A stretch of DNA of 64,000 nucleotides from Oscillibacter sp. PC13 (GTDB lineage Bacteria; Bacillota; Clostridia; Oscillospirales; Oscillospiraceae): contig NZ_FOXE01000004.1 of NCBI RefSeq assembly GCF_900115635.1, positions 1 through 64,000 of the forward strand. Reading direction: 5' to 3'. Under the pieces are notes generated by a model that was not told where the DNA came from, did not search any database, and saw nothing but the letters and a program-made list of their open reading frames with translations. Positions 32,922 to 42,048 of this stretch are shown piece after piece. A program made the position numbers and the translations under genes. How positions within the stretch are numbered: the stretch's first letter is position 1; every line of letters begins with the position of its first letter.

Positions 32922-34865
32922 ATGGGTTCATATTTGATGCTGTTTTTAATTCTCTTTCCCATGGCATCTTCCGTGGCAGTGTTTCCTCTGCGGCGGCGCA
33001 GTCGGGAGTATCGGAACCGGTTTATTCAGATCGTTCCCATCATAGAGCTGGCCGCTGCGGTGTGCCTGCTGTTCTGGCCGGGAGCATCACTGATGCTTCC
33101 CGGAGTATGCGGCCTTGGGCTACAGCTGACAGCAGGGAGCCTGCGCAGCCTGCTGGTACTGACTGCAGCTTTTTTGTGGGCGATGACGGGACTGAACTGC
33201 CCGCCATATTTTGCGGCAGCAGAGGGCTGCAACCGGTTTTACCTGTTTTGGCTGTTGACCTTGGGAGCTCTGATGGGCGTATTTCTTGCGGCAGATCTGT
33301 TTACATTGTTTATGTTCTTTGAAATGATGTCGTTTACCTCTTATGTCTGGGTGGCACAAAACGAGACAGCGGAAGCTCTGCGGGCGGGAGAAACCTACCT
33401 GGCAGTGGCAGTCATAGGAGGCATGACACTGCTGGCGGGATTACTGCTGCTAAATGATCTGCTTGAAAGTCTGGAGATTGCAAGACTCCGGGATCTGGTG
33501 ATGGCACTTCCTGCAGAAAAAAAGGGGCTGCTGTATACGGCGGGCGGCTGCTGCCTAATCGGATTTGGGGCCAAAGCGGGGATGTATCCTCTGCACATTT
33601 GGCTGCCGAGGGCCCATCCGGTGGCACCGGCACCGGCATCGGCGCTGCTCTCCGGTATTCTGACCAAGAGCGGCGTATTTGGCGTTTTGATTATTTCCCG
33701 CGGTTTGTTCTGGGCAGATGCGCCGTGGAATAGAGTGGTACTGGCCCTAGGTGTGACTACCATGGTGCTGGGGGCGGTACTGGCGGTATTTTCTATTGAT
33801 TTGAAACGGACATTAGCTTGTTCTTCTATGTCCCAGATAGGGTTTATTCTAGTGGGCGTGGCAATGCAGGGATATTTGAATGGGGAAAATGCCCTAGCGG
33901 CCTGGGGGACGGTACTGCATATGCTGAACCACAGTCTGATTAAATTGGTTCTGTTTGTGGCGGCGGGAGTGGTCTATGTGGGAGCGCATTCCCTCAATCT
34001 TAACGACATCCGGGGCTGGGGACGAAATAAGCCATGGCTGAAGGGGGTGTTTTTCGTGGGAGCGGCCTCCATCGCAGGTGTACCTGGATTTTCGGGTTAT
34101 GTGAGCAAGACCCTGCTCCACGAGAGCATTGTCGAGTACATTCATATATTGGAGCGTGCGGATGCTGCCAGCGGCGTATTTCAAGCGGTGGAGTGGCTGT
34201 TTTTGATTTCCGGAGGGCTGACGGCAGCCTATATGACAAAACTGTTTGTGGCGATTTTTGTTGCACCTAAGGCGGCAGGCCAGCGGCCTGCCGTACGGGA
34301 GTATATGTCACAGGGAACGGTGATTGCATTGTCATGCGGCACATTGGCACTCCTGCTGCTGGGGATGACACCCGGAATTACCATGGAGCCCATTGCGCAG
34401 TGGGCTGCGGAATTTTTGTATGCAGATCACGGCCACGCGGTCTCTTATTTTGCCTGGGTGAATTTGAAGGGAGCGTGTGTTTCCCTTGCTATTGGTGCGA
34501 TGGTTTATCTAGTGGTGGTGCGGCGGTTGCTGATGCGGAAAGAGGCCGGTACGGTAGTGTATGTGGATTGCTGGCCAAAGTGGTTGGATCTGGAGGAACG
34601 GCTGTATCGTCCAATGCTGCGGGGACTGGTATTTGCTGGGGCATTTTGCGCCAGAGTCGTGGCATCCATAGGCGATCTGCTGGTATTCGTCGGAGAGAGA
34701 ATTCTATTTACCAGGGCACCGGGAATTTTTGTGCCGAAACATGATGAAAACTTCGGCACATATGGAAAAAAGCCCAGGCGTTTTTTGGTGGGAGAGACAT
34801 TCTCATTTGATCTGCTGCTGGCCGGGTGCGGTATGGTGGCCTTCCTTCTCTATCTGTTGCTTTAA
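32922..34865 (+). CDS. antiporter-type subunit 4 (long, MnhA/MnhD-like)
   Basis: 647 residues. An antiporter core with LFTLFMFFEMMSFTSYVWVA (helix-5 Glu), GFGAKAGMYPLHIWLPRAHP and SGILTKSGVFGVLI is extended by about 150 residues. The extension has further helices and a cytoplasmic stretch (RLYRPMLRGLVFAGAFCARV) resembling C-terminal extensions of NuoL/MrpA-type subunits. It ends the operon before a terminator. Confidence 0.88.
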   Translation: MGSYLMLFLILFPMASSVAVFPLRRRSREYRNRFIQIVPIIELAAAVCLLFWPGASLMLPGVCGLGLQLTAGSLRSLLVLTAAFLWAMTGLNCPPYFAAAEGCNRFYLFWLLTLGALMGVFLAADLFTLFMFFEMMSFTSYVWVAQNETAEALRAGETYLAVAVIGGMTLLAGLLLLNDLLESLEIARLRDLVMALPAEKKGLLYTAGGCCLIGFGAKAGMYPLHIWLPRAHPVAPAPASALLSGILTKSGVFGVLIISRGLFWADAPWNRVVLALGVTTMVLGAVLAVFSIDLKRTLACSSMSQIGFILVGVAMQGYLNGENALAAWGTVLHMLNHSLIKLVLFVAAGVVYVGAHSLNLNDIRGWGRNKPWLKGVFFVGAASIAGVPGFSGYVSKTLLHESIVEYIHILERADAASGVFQAVEWLFLISGGLTAAYMTKLFVAIFVAPKAAGQRPAVREYMSQGTVIALSCGTLALLLLGMTPGITMEPIAQWAAEFLYADHGHAVSYFAWVNLKGACVSLAIGAMVYLVVVRRLLMRKEAGTVVYVDCWPKWLDLEERLYRPMLRGLVFAGAFCARVVASIGDLLVFVGERILFTRAPGIFVPKHDENFGTYGKKPRRFLVGETFSFDLLLAGCGMVAFLLYLLL

Positions 34866-34895
34866 TGCGACTTTACAAAGGAATCTTTCTGATAA

Positions 34896-34932
34896 GCCAG
34901 GAAGTTGACGAGAGTTGACTTCCTGGCCTTTT
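34896..34932 (+). terminator. terminator of the Mrp-type operon
   Basis: GCCAGGAAGT (34896-34905) pairs with ACTTCCTGGC (34918-34927), followed by CTTTTTAT. It separates the operon from the ZIP transporter gene. Confidence 0.87.
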
Positions 34933-34952
34933 TATAGAACACAAGAAAGGCT

Positions 34953-35732
34953 GTGAGGAACCTGCTGATTGATGTGATTTTCATGACAACTGTAGCCGGC
35001 GTGGGCGGGACAGGGCTTGGGGGAGTTATTTCCTGCTTTTTCCGAAAAGATTCAGACCGGATGATCAGCTTGCTTTTGAGCTTTGCCGCTGGAGTTATGA
35101 CGGCGGTGGTGTGTTTTGACCTGCTGACAGATGCGCTTTTTCCAGAGGGAAGTGATCGGCAGACCAGCCTGGCATTGATACTTGCGGGTGTTTTAATGGG
35201 ATATGGCGTCATTGGCCTTTTGAATGCAGTTGTGGACGGGAGGCGACAGGCACAGGGAGTACGAAAGAACGGTGGAGACCTCTTCCTGGCAGGTGTGGTC
35301 ATGGCGGCGGCCATTGCTCTTCATAATATTCCGGAGGGGATGGTGATTGGAGCTGCTTTTGCAGGGACAAAAAGCAGCGGATTGCTGCCGAGAAGTGGAC
35401 TGATGATGGCTGTGGTGATTGGACTTCACAATATTCCGGAAGGAATGGCGGTGGCGGTGCCACTGGTCTCTGGGAAGATGCATCGGCCTGCCGCGATATT
35501 GGTAACGGCTTTGACAGGGATGCCAACTATTTTGGGAGCAATTTTGGGGTATTTCCTGGGAAGTATGGGGCCGTTGTCCCTGGCGATTTCGTTGAGCTTT
35601 GCCTCTGGCGCGATGCTGTACGTCGTATATGGAGAATTGCTGCCGGAGGCCAGCCTTATGTGGCAATCTAAGCTTCCGGCCCTGGCAGCTATTATCGGGA
35701 TAATGACCGGTATGATAATTGTATATGCCTAA
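34953..35732 (+). CDS. ZIP-family metal transporter (ZupT-like)
   Basis: 259 residues, eight helices. Two HNIPEG motifs, in ALHNIPEGMVIGAAF and GLHNIPEGMAVAVPL, form the metal-binding sites of ZIP helices 4 and 5. It imports divalent metals such as zinc or manganese. The GTG start at 34953 has only a weak, close RBS; ATG 34983 is an alternative but would shorten helix 1. Confidence 0.9.
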   Translation: MRNLLIDVIFMTTVAGVGGTGLGGVISCFFRKDSDRMISLLLSFAAGVMTAVVCFDLLTDALFPEGSDRQTSLALILAGVLMGYGVIGLLNAVVDGRRQAQGVRKNGGDLFLAGVVMAAAIALHNIPEGMVIGAAFAGTKSSGLLPRSGLMMAVVIGLHNIPEGMAVAVPLVSGKMHRPAAILVTALTGMPTILGAILGYFLGSMGPLSLAISLSFASGAMLYVVYGELLPEASLMWQSKLPALAAIIGIMTGMIIVYA

Positions 35733-35745
35733 ACCTGAGGACGCA

Positions 35746-35832
35746 TATTTACCCCGCTGGCCCAACCTGGTCAGCGGGGTAAATACAGTTTGCAAAGAAT
35801 GGATTCCGCCGCAAATGCTTACGGCGGAATCC
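35746..35832. terminator. two hairpins between convergent genes
   Basis: TATTTACCCCGCTG (35746-35759) pairs with 35772-35785, and GGATTCCGCCG (35801-35811) with 35822-35832. Together they separate the ZIP gene from the minus-strand cstA gene. Neither has a long T-run. Confidence 0.6.
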
Positions 35833-35863
35833 GAGAAGAGAGAGGAAGTCAGCGACAAAATTC

Positions 35864-37336
35864 CTATTTCAGAGAAATGGATTTTGCACGCTTATTGCCA
35901 TACCAGAGAATTACAGCCACATAGGCAGCGGAAGCGCAGACACCGATGATATAGGCGCCGGTCCAGGGGATACGGAAGCCGATTTGAGCATTCATGATAT
36001 ATGTCACAGTGACGAAAGCATACCAGGCACCTGGAATCAGAGGAAGCCAAACAAATTTTTGCCTGTGGTTTTCGAACATCCAGACGGAGATTGCAAGGAA
36101 GGCGAACAGAGCGAGCGTCTGGTTGGACCAGGCAAAATACCGCCACAGAATGGTGAAGCCCTCGGGATTGCTCTTGGAAAAAACTAGGATGACAGCCACA
36201 ATGGCAAAAATGACAGCGGACAGAGACAGGCGCTTGGCACTGGAACTCTGGTCAATGTGGAAGGATTCGGAGATGGATAGGCGGAGAGCCCGCAGGGCAG
36301 TATCGCCGGAAGTAATGGGAAGGACGATGACGCCCAGCAGGGCAATGACGCCGCCTACGTTGCCCAGGATATCACGGCAGACCACACCAATGGTGTCGGT
36401 AGCCAAATTGGAGGCGGCTTCCTGAAGACCCAGATTGTACACACCCATGGCACCAGCGGCCCAGACCATGGCGATAAAGCCTTCCAGAACCATCATGTTA
36501 TAGAAAGTCATCCGACCCTGCTTTTCGCTTTTCATGGTGCGGGTGATGATGGCTGTTTGGGTGGAGTGGAAACCGGAGAGAATGCCGCAAGCCACGGTAA
36601 TGAAGAAAATGGGGATGAAGTGCTTCTCACCAAAGTAGTCGCCATAGGCGATAAGGCCGCCGTTCCAGTCATCCCATACATTCAGCAATGGATAACCCTT
36701 GACAAACAGGCCGATGAACACACCAAGAGCGGAGAACAGCAAAATTGCACCGAAGATTGGATAGATACGGCCGATAATCTTATCGATTGGAAATACGGTG
36801 GCACAGAGGTAATAGAGGAAGATTACGCCATAGATGACCCAAGTAGAGACAGCGGTGGCGGAGCCGCTGAAGCCGAAGACCTGCTTGGCAGCAATATCAC
36901 CGGGAGTATAGATGAACACAGCGCCTACCAACAGCAGCAACACGCTGCAGAACACCTGGTACACGGCATAGATACCCTTGTTACTATAGCGGCGAATCAT
37001 ATCAGGCATCTGGGTGCCGCCGTCCCGCAGACAGATCATGCCGGAGAAATAGTCGTGCATGGCACCGCCAATGATGTTTCCGATGGGGATAGTAAGAAAA
37101 GCGATGGGCCCGAACAGAATGCCTTGAATTGGCCCGATAATCGGGCCGGTGCCTGCAATATTCAATAGATTGATGAGGCCATTTCTCCACCCCTGCATGG
37201 GGACATAGTCTACGCCGTCCTGCTTGGAATAGGCGGGGGTTTCTCGGTCGTCAGGACCGAAAACCCGCTCACAGAAGCGGCCGTATAATGCAGCGCCTGC
37301 AAATAGAATGACCAAGCCCAGTACAAAAGTTGCCAT
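35864..37336 (-). CDS. cstA: carbon starvation protein A (CstA-type peptide/pyruvate transporter)
   Basis: 490 residues, about 13-15 helices. CstA motifs: DYVPMQGWRNGLINLLNIAG, GTGPIIGPIQGILFGPIAFL, GGAMHDYFSGMICLRDGGTQ and ITSGDTALRALRLSIS. CstA proteins import pyruvate and short peptides under carbon limitation. ATG 37336 is chosen because AGGAG lies 10 bases upstream; a GTG three codons earlier touches that site. A KdpDE-like sensor pair lies upstream in the same direction, beyond a terminator. Confidence 0.93.
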   Translation of the reverse strand: MATFVLGLVILFAGAALYGRFCERVFGPDDRETPAYSKQDGVDYVPMQGWRNGLINLLNIAGTGPIIGPIQGILFGPIAFLTIPIGNIIGGAMHDYFSGMICLRDGGTQMPDMIRRYSNKGIYAVYQVFCSVLLLLVGAVFIYTPGDIAAKQVFGFSGSATAVSTWVIYGVIFLYYLCATVFPIDKIIGRIYPIFGAILLFSALGVFIGLFVKGYPLLNVWDDWNGGLIAYGDYFGEKHFIPIFFITVACGILSGFHSTQTAIITRTMKSEKQGRMTFYNMMVLEGFIAMVWAAGAMGVYNLGLQEAASNLATDTIGVVCRDILGNVGGVIALLGVIVLPITSGDTALRALRLSISESFHIDQSSSAKRLSLSAVIFAIVAVILVFSKSNPEGFTILWRYFAWSNQTLALFAFLAISVWMFENHRQKFVWLPLIPGAWYAFVTVTYIMNAQIGFRIPWTGAYIIGVCASAAYVAVILWYGNKRAKSISLK

Positions 37337-37496
37337 AAAACACACACTCCTTTTAAAAAATTCCTGAGGAATCGTAACAAAGACTCTACAAACAGAATAG
37401 CAGAATCCAGAGGAAAATGATGCTAAAAGAAAGGAGAATACAGTTCGGGCTTTGCAAAGAAAAGACCATCACCGCTAAGAATATATAAAAAATAAA

Positions 37497-37519
37497 CTCC
37501 CCTGCTTTTGGCAGGGGAG
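37497..37519 (-). terminator. terminator after the response-regulator gene
   Basis: CTCCCCTGC/GCAGGGGAG form a 9-bp stem. On the minus strand it runs into TTTATTTTTT, a strong intrinsic terminator. cstA is therefore transcribed from its own promoter in 37337-37496. Confidence 0.88.
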
Positions 37520-37532
37520 TGAGGAAAAACGA

Positions 37533-38240
37533 TTAATCACCTTCCAGCATCCGATATCCAACACCGACTTCGGTAAAGAGATACTCTGGTTCAGCGGGAT
37601 TTTTTTCAATTTTGCGGCGAATATTTGCCATGTTGACACGGAGAATCTGGTTGTCGCCGCTGGCTCTGGGGCCCCAGAGCTCTTTAATGATAAAATCATA
37701 GGTCAGGACTTTGCCAGCGTATTTGCCCAGTAGAGCCACAATGCGGAATTCGCTGAGTGTCAAATGCACGTTTTCTCCCCGCATTAAAACCTGGTGCTTA
37801 TTATAATCGATAGTCAGATCCCGGACAGTATAGGTGCCATTTCGGGCAATTTCATCATTACCGGAAGCGGTGCGTGTGTGTCGAATGGCAGTGCGCACAC
37901 GGGCCAACAGTTCATCCGTGCCAAAGGGCTTGGTCAAATAGTCGTCGGCCCCCAAATCCAAGGCATCCACTTTGTCCTGCTCATGGGAACGGGCGGACAC
38001 AACGACAACGGGAAGGCTGGACCAGCTTCGAAGATTTTGAAGAATTTCCGTACCATCCATGTCAGGCAATCCAAGATCCAGAATGATTAAATCAGGACAA
38101 TGGGACGAGATCATGGAGAGAGCCTCTGTACCGGAACGAGCCTGCATCGCCTCATACCCATTATTGTTTAGAATGGTGGAGATGAAGTGAGAGATACTTT
38201 TTTCATCTTCCACAACTAAAATTTTTTCTCGAATATTCAT
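37533..38240 (-). CDS. OmpR-family response regulator (KdpE-like)
   Basis: 235 residues. Receiver domain: acidic pair in ILVVEDEKSI, phospho-Asp in LIILDLGLPDMDG (near 55), Thr/Ser in VVVVSARS and Lys in LTKPFG. A winged-helix output follows (LTLSEFRIVALLGKYAGKVL, ILRVNMANIRRKIE), closest to KdpE in style. Its start overlaps the end of the kinase gene. No kdpFABC genes are in the window, so the target may be cstA (inference). Confidence 0.9.
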   Translation of the reverse strand: MNIREKILVVEDEKSISHFISTILNNNGYEAMQARSGTEALSMISSHCPDLIILDLGLPDMDGTEILQNLRSWSSLPVVVVSARSHEQDKVDALDLGADDYLTKPFGTDELLARVRTAIRHTRTASGNDEIARNGTYTVRDLTIDYNKHQVLMRGENVHLTLSEFRIVALLGKYAGKVLTYDFIIKELWGPRASGDNQILRVNMANIRRKIEKNPAEPEYLFTEVGVGYRMLEGD

Positions 38241-39322
38241 ATTGATAGTTCCTCCTTTTTGGGAAGGGGCAGACGGAAAGAAAACTCAGCGCCCTCGGAT
38301 AAATTTTTTGCGTTCATTGTGCCGCCGTGAGCTCGAACAATTGCCAAGCACACAGAAAGGCCCAGGCCCATGTTGCGTTTCCCGTCTCCGGAAGACGTTT
38401 CACTGTGCTTCAGCGTCCCGTCGAACAGCGTGTGAAATTCCTTTTTTGGAATTCCCTGTCCGTTGTCTGATACGGAAAAACATGCGGTATGCTCCTTTTC
38501 CTGTACAGAAAGCCGAATTTGAGAGGTAGTCTTTCCGTGGACGACAGCATTCTCCAAAAGGTTGGATAAAACCTGCTCAATTAAAATGGGGTCCATTGGA
38601 ACAAACAGAGGGACGCTGGGCGCTTCCACTGAAATCGCTACGGCAGGAAATCGCTTGCGAAATTTTCGCACGGATTCACCCAGGACCTCTTCTGCCAGTT
38701 CCGGTTCTTTTGTAATTTGAGTTCCAGCATCTCCGATGCGGGTAATTGACAGTAAGTTTTCCACAACTCGGATTAGCCATTGTGCTTCATTTCGAATATC
38801 CTCCAGCAGTTCCTGCTGCTCTGTGGGAGAGAGCTTTGGGTTTTCCAGAATGGCAGAAGTGGCACCGATAATAGAGGTTAATGGCGTTCGGATATCATGA
38901 GAGACCGAACGCAGTAAATTGGCCCGCATCTTTTCTTTCTCATTTTCTGCCCGCAGCCGCTCCTGCTGCTTGATTTGCGTTGTCAAAGTGCTGGTGATGA
39001 TAGAGACCATCAGAAAGGTTAGAAAGGTGAGCGGATAACCGGAAAGAGTGAAGTTGAATGCCATATAGGGATATGTAAAAATGTAATTGACACCGATAAC
39101 ACCGAGAACGGAAGCAATCAAACCGAAAAGGTAGCCATTGGTTAAACGGGAGATCAGCAACACCGCCAAAACGAAAATGGGAGACGCGAAACCGTCGCTG
39201 CTGTCTGCCAGACGCAGGAGAATACAAAACTCCACAGCACAGAAAAAGATGCCTGTGGAAACAAGACAGTCTCGCCAAGAAAAGGAAAACAGACAGCGGA
39301 TCGAAGCGCTTGGAAAATTCAA
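38237..39322 (-). CDS. sensor histidine kinase with DUF4118 (KdpD C-terminal-like)
   Basis: 361 residues. Four helices of the KdpD membrane domain (DUF4118) around residues 15-105 are followed by a dimerisation domain with SHDIRTPLTSIIGATSA (phospho-His near 140) and a catalytic domain with N box NLLENAVVHGK, G1 DNGQGIP and G2 GLGLSVCLAIVRAHGG. The cytoplasmic KdpD/UspA sensor half is missing. TTG 39322 follows AGGAGG with good spacing; an ATG further upstream has no RBS. Confidence 0.87.
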   Translation of the reverse strand: MNFPSASIRCLFSFSWRDCLVSTGIFFCAVEFCILLRLADSSDGFASPIFVLAVLLISRLTNGYLFGLIASVLGVIGVNYIFTYPYMAFNFTLSGYPLTFLTFLMVSIITSTLTTQIKQQERLRAENEKEKMRANLLRSVSHDIRTPLTSIIGATSAILENPKLSPTEQQELLEDIRNEAQWLIRVVENLLSITRIGDAGTQITKEPELAEEVLGESVRKFRKRFPAVAISVEAPSVPLFVPMDPILIEQVLSNLLENAVVHGKTTSQIRLSVQEKEHTACFSVSDNGQGIPKKEFHTLFDGTLKHSETSSGDGKRNMGLGLSVCLAIVRAHGGTMNAKNLSEGAEFSFRLPLPKKEELSI

Positions 39323-39576
39323 AAGAGAGCCTCCTTTTATAGTGCTGCAGATATATGGCATGAGATGTGCATACAAACAGTTTCTCTATACAGTATAACA
39401 GAGCAGATGTTAAAAATCCGCTAAGAAGTCATTATCAAAACAGAGAAAATTCGTGCTCCTTCACAGAGGTTTAACAAGACACCTTTCGGGATTAGCAGCG
39501 ACTGAACGATAGGTTCGGCTATAATAAAGTCAATAAGCAGAACACCTGCTGAGCAAGAAAAAGGAGTGTGTATCGT

Positions 39577-40152
39577 ATGGAAAAGGATTTGAATAGCTAT
39601 TTAAAGGGGAACGAGCGTGTTTGTTGGCAGGGAAAGCCGATGGCATTTCCCCTGCTGGAAAATGGAACGAAGTTTAAAATTTTGGCAAAATGGATTATCG
39701 CACCCATCGCGGCGATTAGCCTGTTGTTGGCTTACTTCCATTATAACGACCAGTGGAGCATGGGATTTGTTGGACTTGTGGCAATTATTACCGTACTTGC
39801 AGTCATTTCCCCTATCTTGGAACGGCGTAATGTGACCGGCTGCCGGTATTGGATTACGGATCAGCGCGTTATCCTGCAGACGCGTGACAAGAGCTTTTTC
39901 TATATGAATTTGGATGACATCGATGATTATCAGATTGTCCGCGATGTGGCCGATCAGGACTGCTTAGTTTTGGGAAGCTGCCTCTTCCAGGAGATTCATA
40001 AGCAGATGAGATGGAGAGCCTGCCACCCACTGACAGATGTTGAGAACCAGGGGAGCAAGGATCAAGCAAAGGGCCTGATTTTCTACGGAATTGGCAACGC
40101 GGAGGCTGCAGAAGAATTCTTGGTAAAGCATATAAAAGGAAGAGCTGCCTGA
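39577..40152 (+). CDS. PH-domain-like membrane protein
   Basis: 191 residues. Two adjacent helices around residues 35-80 (IIAPIAAISLLLAYFHY; GFVGLVAIITVLAVISPIL) are followed by a beta-rich domain (CRYWITDQRVILQTRDKSFF, MNLDDIDDYQIVRD) of the bacterial PH-like type (YdbT/bPH). ATG 39577 follows AGGAG; a GTG at 39568 is too close to that site. TATAAT at 39520-39525 may be its -10 box, but no clear -35 is seen. Function unknown. Confidence 0.72.
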   Translation: MEKDLNSYLKGNERVCWQGKPMAFPLLENGTKFKILAKWIIAPIAAISLLLAYFHYNDQWSMGFVGLVAIITVLAVISPILERRNVTGCRYWITDQRVILQTRDKSFFYMNLDDIDDYQIVRDVADQDCLVLGSCLFQEIHKQMRWRACHPLTDVENQGSKDQAKGLIFYGIGNAEAAEEFLVKHIKGRAA

Positions 40153-40170
40153 AAATAAAACATGCATGAA

Positions 40171-40208
40171 AACAATGCTCTGGAGCTTGCTCCAGAGCAT
40201 TGTTTTTG
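40171..40208 (+). terminator. terminator 1 upstream of the phage operon
   Basis: AACAATGCTCTGGAGC (40171-40186) pairs with GCTCCAGAGCATTGTT (40189-40204) followed by TTTG. It ends the PH-domain gene. Confidence 0.88.
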
Positions 40209-40219
40209 CAGAGGGAAAG

Positions 40220-40250
40220 AAGCTGCCGAAAGCAGCTTTTTTTCTTTTTT
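40220..40250 (+). terminator. terminator 2 upstream of the phage operon
   Basis: AAGCTGC (40220-40226) pairs with GCAGCTT (40232-40238) around CGAAA, followed by TTTTTCTTTTTT. Confidence 0.75.
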
Positions 40251-40259
40251 GAGCAGAAA

Positions 40260-40284
40260 TGCACGAACTCGTGCAACTTTTTTT
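40260..40284 (+). terminator. terminator 3, 48 bases before the first phage gene
   Basis: TGCACG (40260-40265) pairs with CGTGCA (40270-40275), loop AACT, followed by ACTTTTTTT. Third in a row within 115 bases, leaving under 50 bases for a promoter before the operon. Confidence 0.7.
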
Positions 40285-40331
40285 GCGTGAACGCTATTTG
40301 TGCGGAAGAGAACAGAGTTGGGAGGGAACGC

Positions 40332-40802
40332 TTGAAAAAACAATATGACAGCGGCCGGCAGAAAAATTTTTGCAGGGCTTTTTTGAAGACGATGGATCCG
40401 GAACGGGCAGCAGAGGAAACAGGATTCCCGGATGGCTTTGCACTGCTCGCAACGAAACCACTGCAGCAGAAGCTGGAGAAGATGCGGGAAACAGCTGTTG
40501 GACAAATTCGACGGGAAGATGTACTTCGACGGCTGGCACAACTGGCCTTTGGCCGGGCAAACGATATTGTAAAGCTGGCACTTTCCCAAGGCGTGACGGA
40601 GGCAGAGCAACTGGACTTGTCCGCAGTTTCGGAGTTTAAGGTGACGGACAAGGGCGGCATGGAGGTGAAAATGGTGGATCGGATTCGGGCCTTAGAAACA
40701 CTATTTCATTTGCTTGACAGCAGCCATCATGAAAATGGCTCCGAAGAGCTCTATCGGGCCTTGGCAGAGGCCGTTGAAGAAACGGGGTGGGAGCACGACT
40801 GA
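40332..40802 (+). CDS. phage terminase small subunit-like protein
   Basis: 156 residues. The N-terminal third (FCRAFLKTMDPERAAEETGF) resembles the DNA-binding helix-turn-helix of small terminases (Terminase_2/PBSX XtmA type). The remainder is helical, including DVLRRLAQLAFGRANDIVKL. It recognises DNA and feeds it to the large subunit. TTG 40332 follows GGGAGGG. The large-subunit gene begins 4 bases later. Confidence 0.8.
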   Translation: MKKQYDSGRQKNFCRAFLKTMDPERAAEETGFPDGFALLATKPLQQKLEKMRETAVGQIRREDVLRRLAQLAFGRANDIVKLALSQGVTEAEQLDLSAVSEFKVTDKGGMEVKMVDRIRALETLFHLLDSSHHENGSEELYRALAEAVEETGWEHD

Positions 40803-40806
40803 AATC

Positions 40807-42045
40807 ATGCAATTTTCTAAAAAACAAAAGCGTGTTTTGACCTGGTGGTGCCAAGGCGGAGCGTATGATGCCCTGATTTGCGATGGGGCGGTTCGAAGTG
40901 GAAAAACCTTTTCCATGGGCGTTTCCTTTTTCTTATGGGCAATGACATGTTTTGATGGAAAGCAGTTTGGACTCTGTGGTAAGACCATTCTCTCTCTGCG
41001 GCGGAACCTGCTGACCGATTTGATGCCCTATTTGCGAAGGCTGGGAATGCATTGCCAGGAAAAAAGGTCGGAAAATTTGCTGACAGTACGGCTGAACGAT
41101 CACGAAAACCAATTTTTGCTGTTTGGAGGCAGGGACGAGTCCAGCGCAGCACTCATTCAGGGGAGTACATTGGCTGGCGTGTTGCTGGATGAGGCTGCAC
41201 TGATGCCAAGAAGCTTTGTAGAACAGGCCTGTGCCCGATGCAGTGTGGCGGGAAGCAGGCTTTGGTTTAACTGCAATCCAGAGGGACCCCAGCATTGGTT
41301 TTACCAAGAATGGATCCAAAAAGCAAAACAGCGCCGAGCATTATACCTTCACTTTACCATGGAGGACAATCCCGCGCTGACACCACGCATTCGCGCCCGG
41401 TACCGAAGTGCATATTCAGGTGTGTTTTTCCGGCGCTTTGTGCTTGGAGAGTGGGTGGCGGCTCAGGGGCTGGTATACGACTTCTTTGATAGGAAACAAA
41501 ATGCGGTTCCTGTACCGGATGGGGCATTTTCTGAATGGCGGGTGTCCATAGACTATGGTACAGCCAATCCGGCATCCTTCGGGATTTGGGGCAAGAAGGA
41601 TGCTGTATGGTATCGGGTGCAGGAGTACTATTACGATTCCCGCAGGGAGGGCCGGCAAAAAACAGATGCGGAATACGCAGAGGACTTAAAGCGGCTGCTG
41701 AATGGCCGGATCGTAACACGGGTCATTGTAGATCCATCGGCAGCCAGTTTTATTGAAACACTGCGCCGGGAAAATTTCCCCGTGATTCGGGCTGACAACA
41801 GTGTGTCCGACGGCATCCGGGTGACGGCAAACCTATTAAAAAATGGTCAAATGGTAATTTGTGAAGGCTGCACGGATTGTCTGCGGGAAATAGAACTTTA
41901 CTGTTGGGACGCGCAAGGAGAAAAAGACGCACCGAAAAAGGAACATGACCATGCCATGGATGATATGCGGTATTTTGCGATGGACTTAGCCGGAAGGACA
42001 GCGCGTGGCTTTGCTGCAACTTGGGTAGAACGTGGAGGATTTTAA
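40807..42045 (+). CDS. phage terminase large subunit (PBSX family)
   Basis: 412 residues. ATPase domain: Walker A-like GAVRSGKTFSMG near residue 28 and Walker B GVLLDEAALM near 133. The RNase H-like nuclease domain includes SIDYGTANPASFG near 243 with further acidic residues (VIVDPSAASF; DHAMDDMRY) for metal binding. All catalytic positions appear intact. It packages DNA through the portal. Confidence 0.92.
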   Translation: MQFSKKQKRVLTWWCQGGAYDALICDGAVRSGKTFSMGVSFFLWAMTCFDGKQFGLCGKTILSLRRNLLTDLMPYLRRLGMHCQEKRSENLLTVRLNDHENQFLLFGGRDESSAALIQGSTLAGVLLDEAALMPRSFVEQACARCSVAGSRLWFNCNPEGPQHWFYQEWIQKAKQRRALYLHFTMEDNPALTPRIRARYRSAYSGVFFRRFVLGEWVAAQGLVYDFFDRKQNAVPVPDGAFSEWRVSIDYGTANPASFGIWGKKDAVWYRVQEYYYDSRREGRQKTDAEYAEDLKRLLNGRIVTRVIVDPSAASFIETLRRENFPVIRADNSVSDGIRVTANLLKNGQMVICEGCTDCLREIELYCWDAQGEKDAPKKEHDHAMDDMRYFAMDLAGRTARGFAATWVERGGF

Positions 42046-42048
42046 GAG

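Noticed and set aside
32922-34865. Respiratory complex I cluster suggested by NuoL/M/N-like genes.
   Set aside because: No quinone, flavin or iron-sulfur subunits are present; mrpE/F/G genes mark it as Mrp-type.
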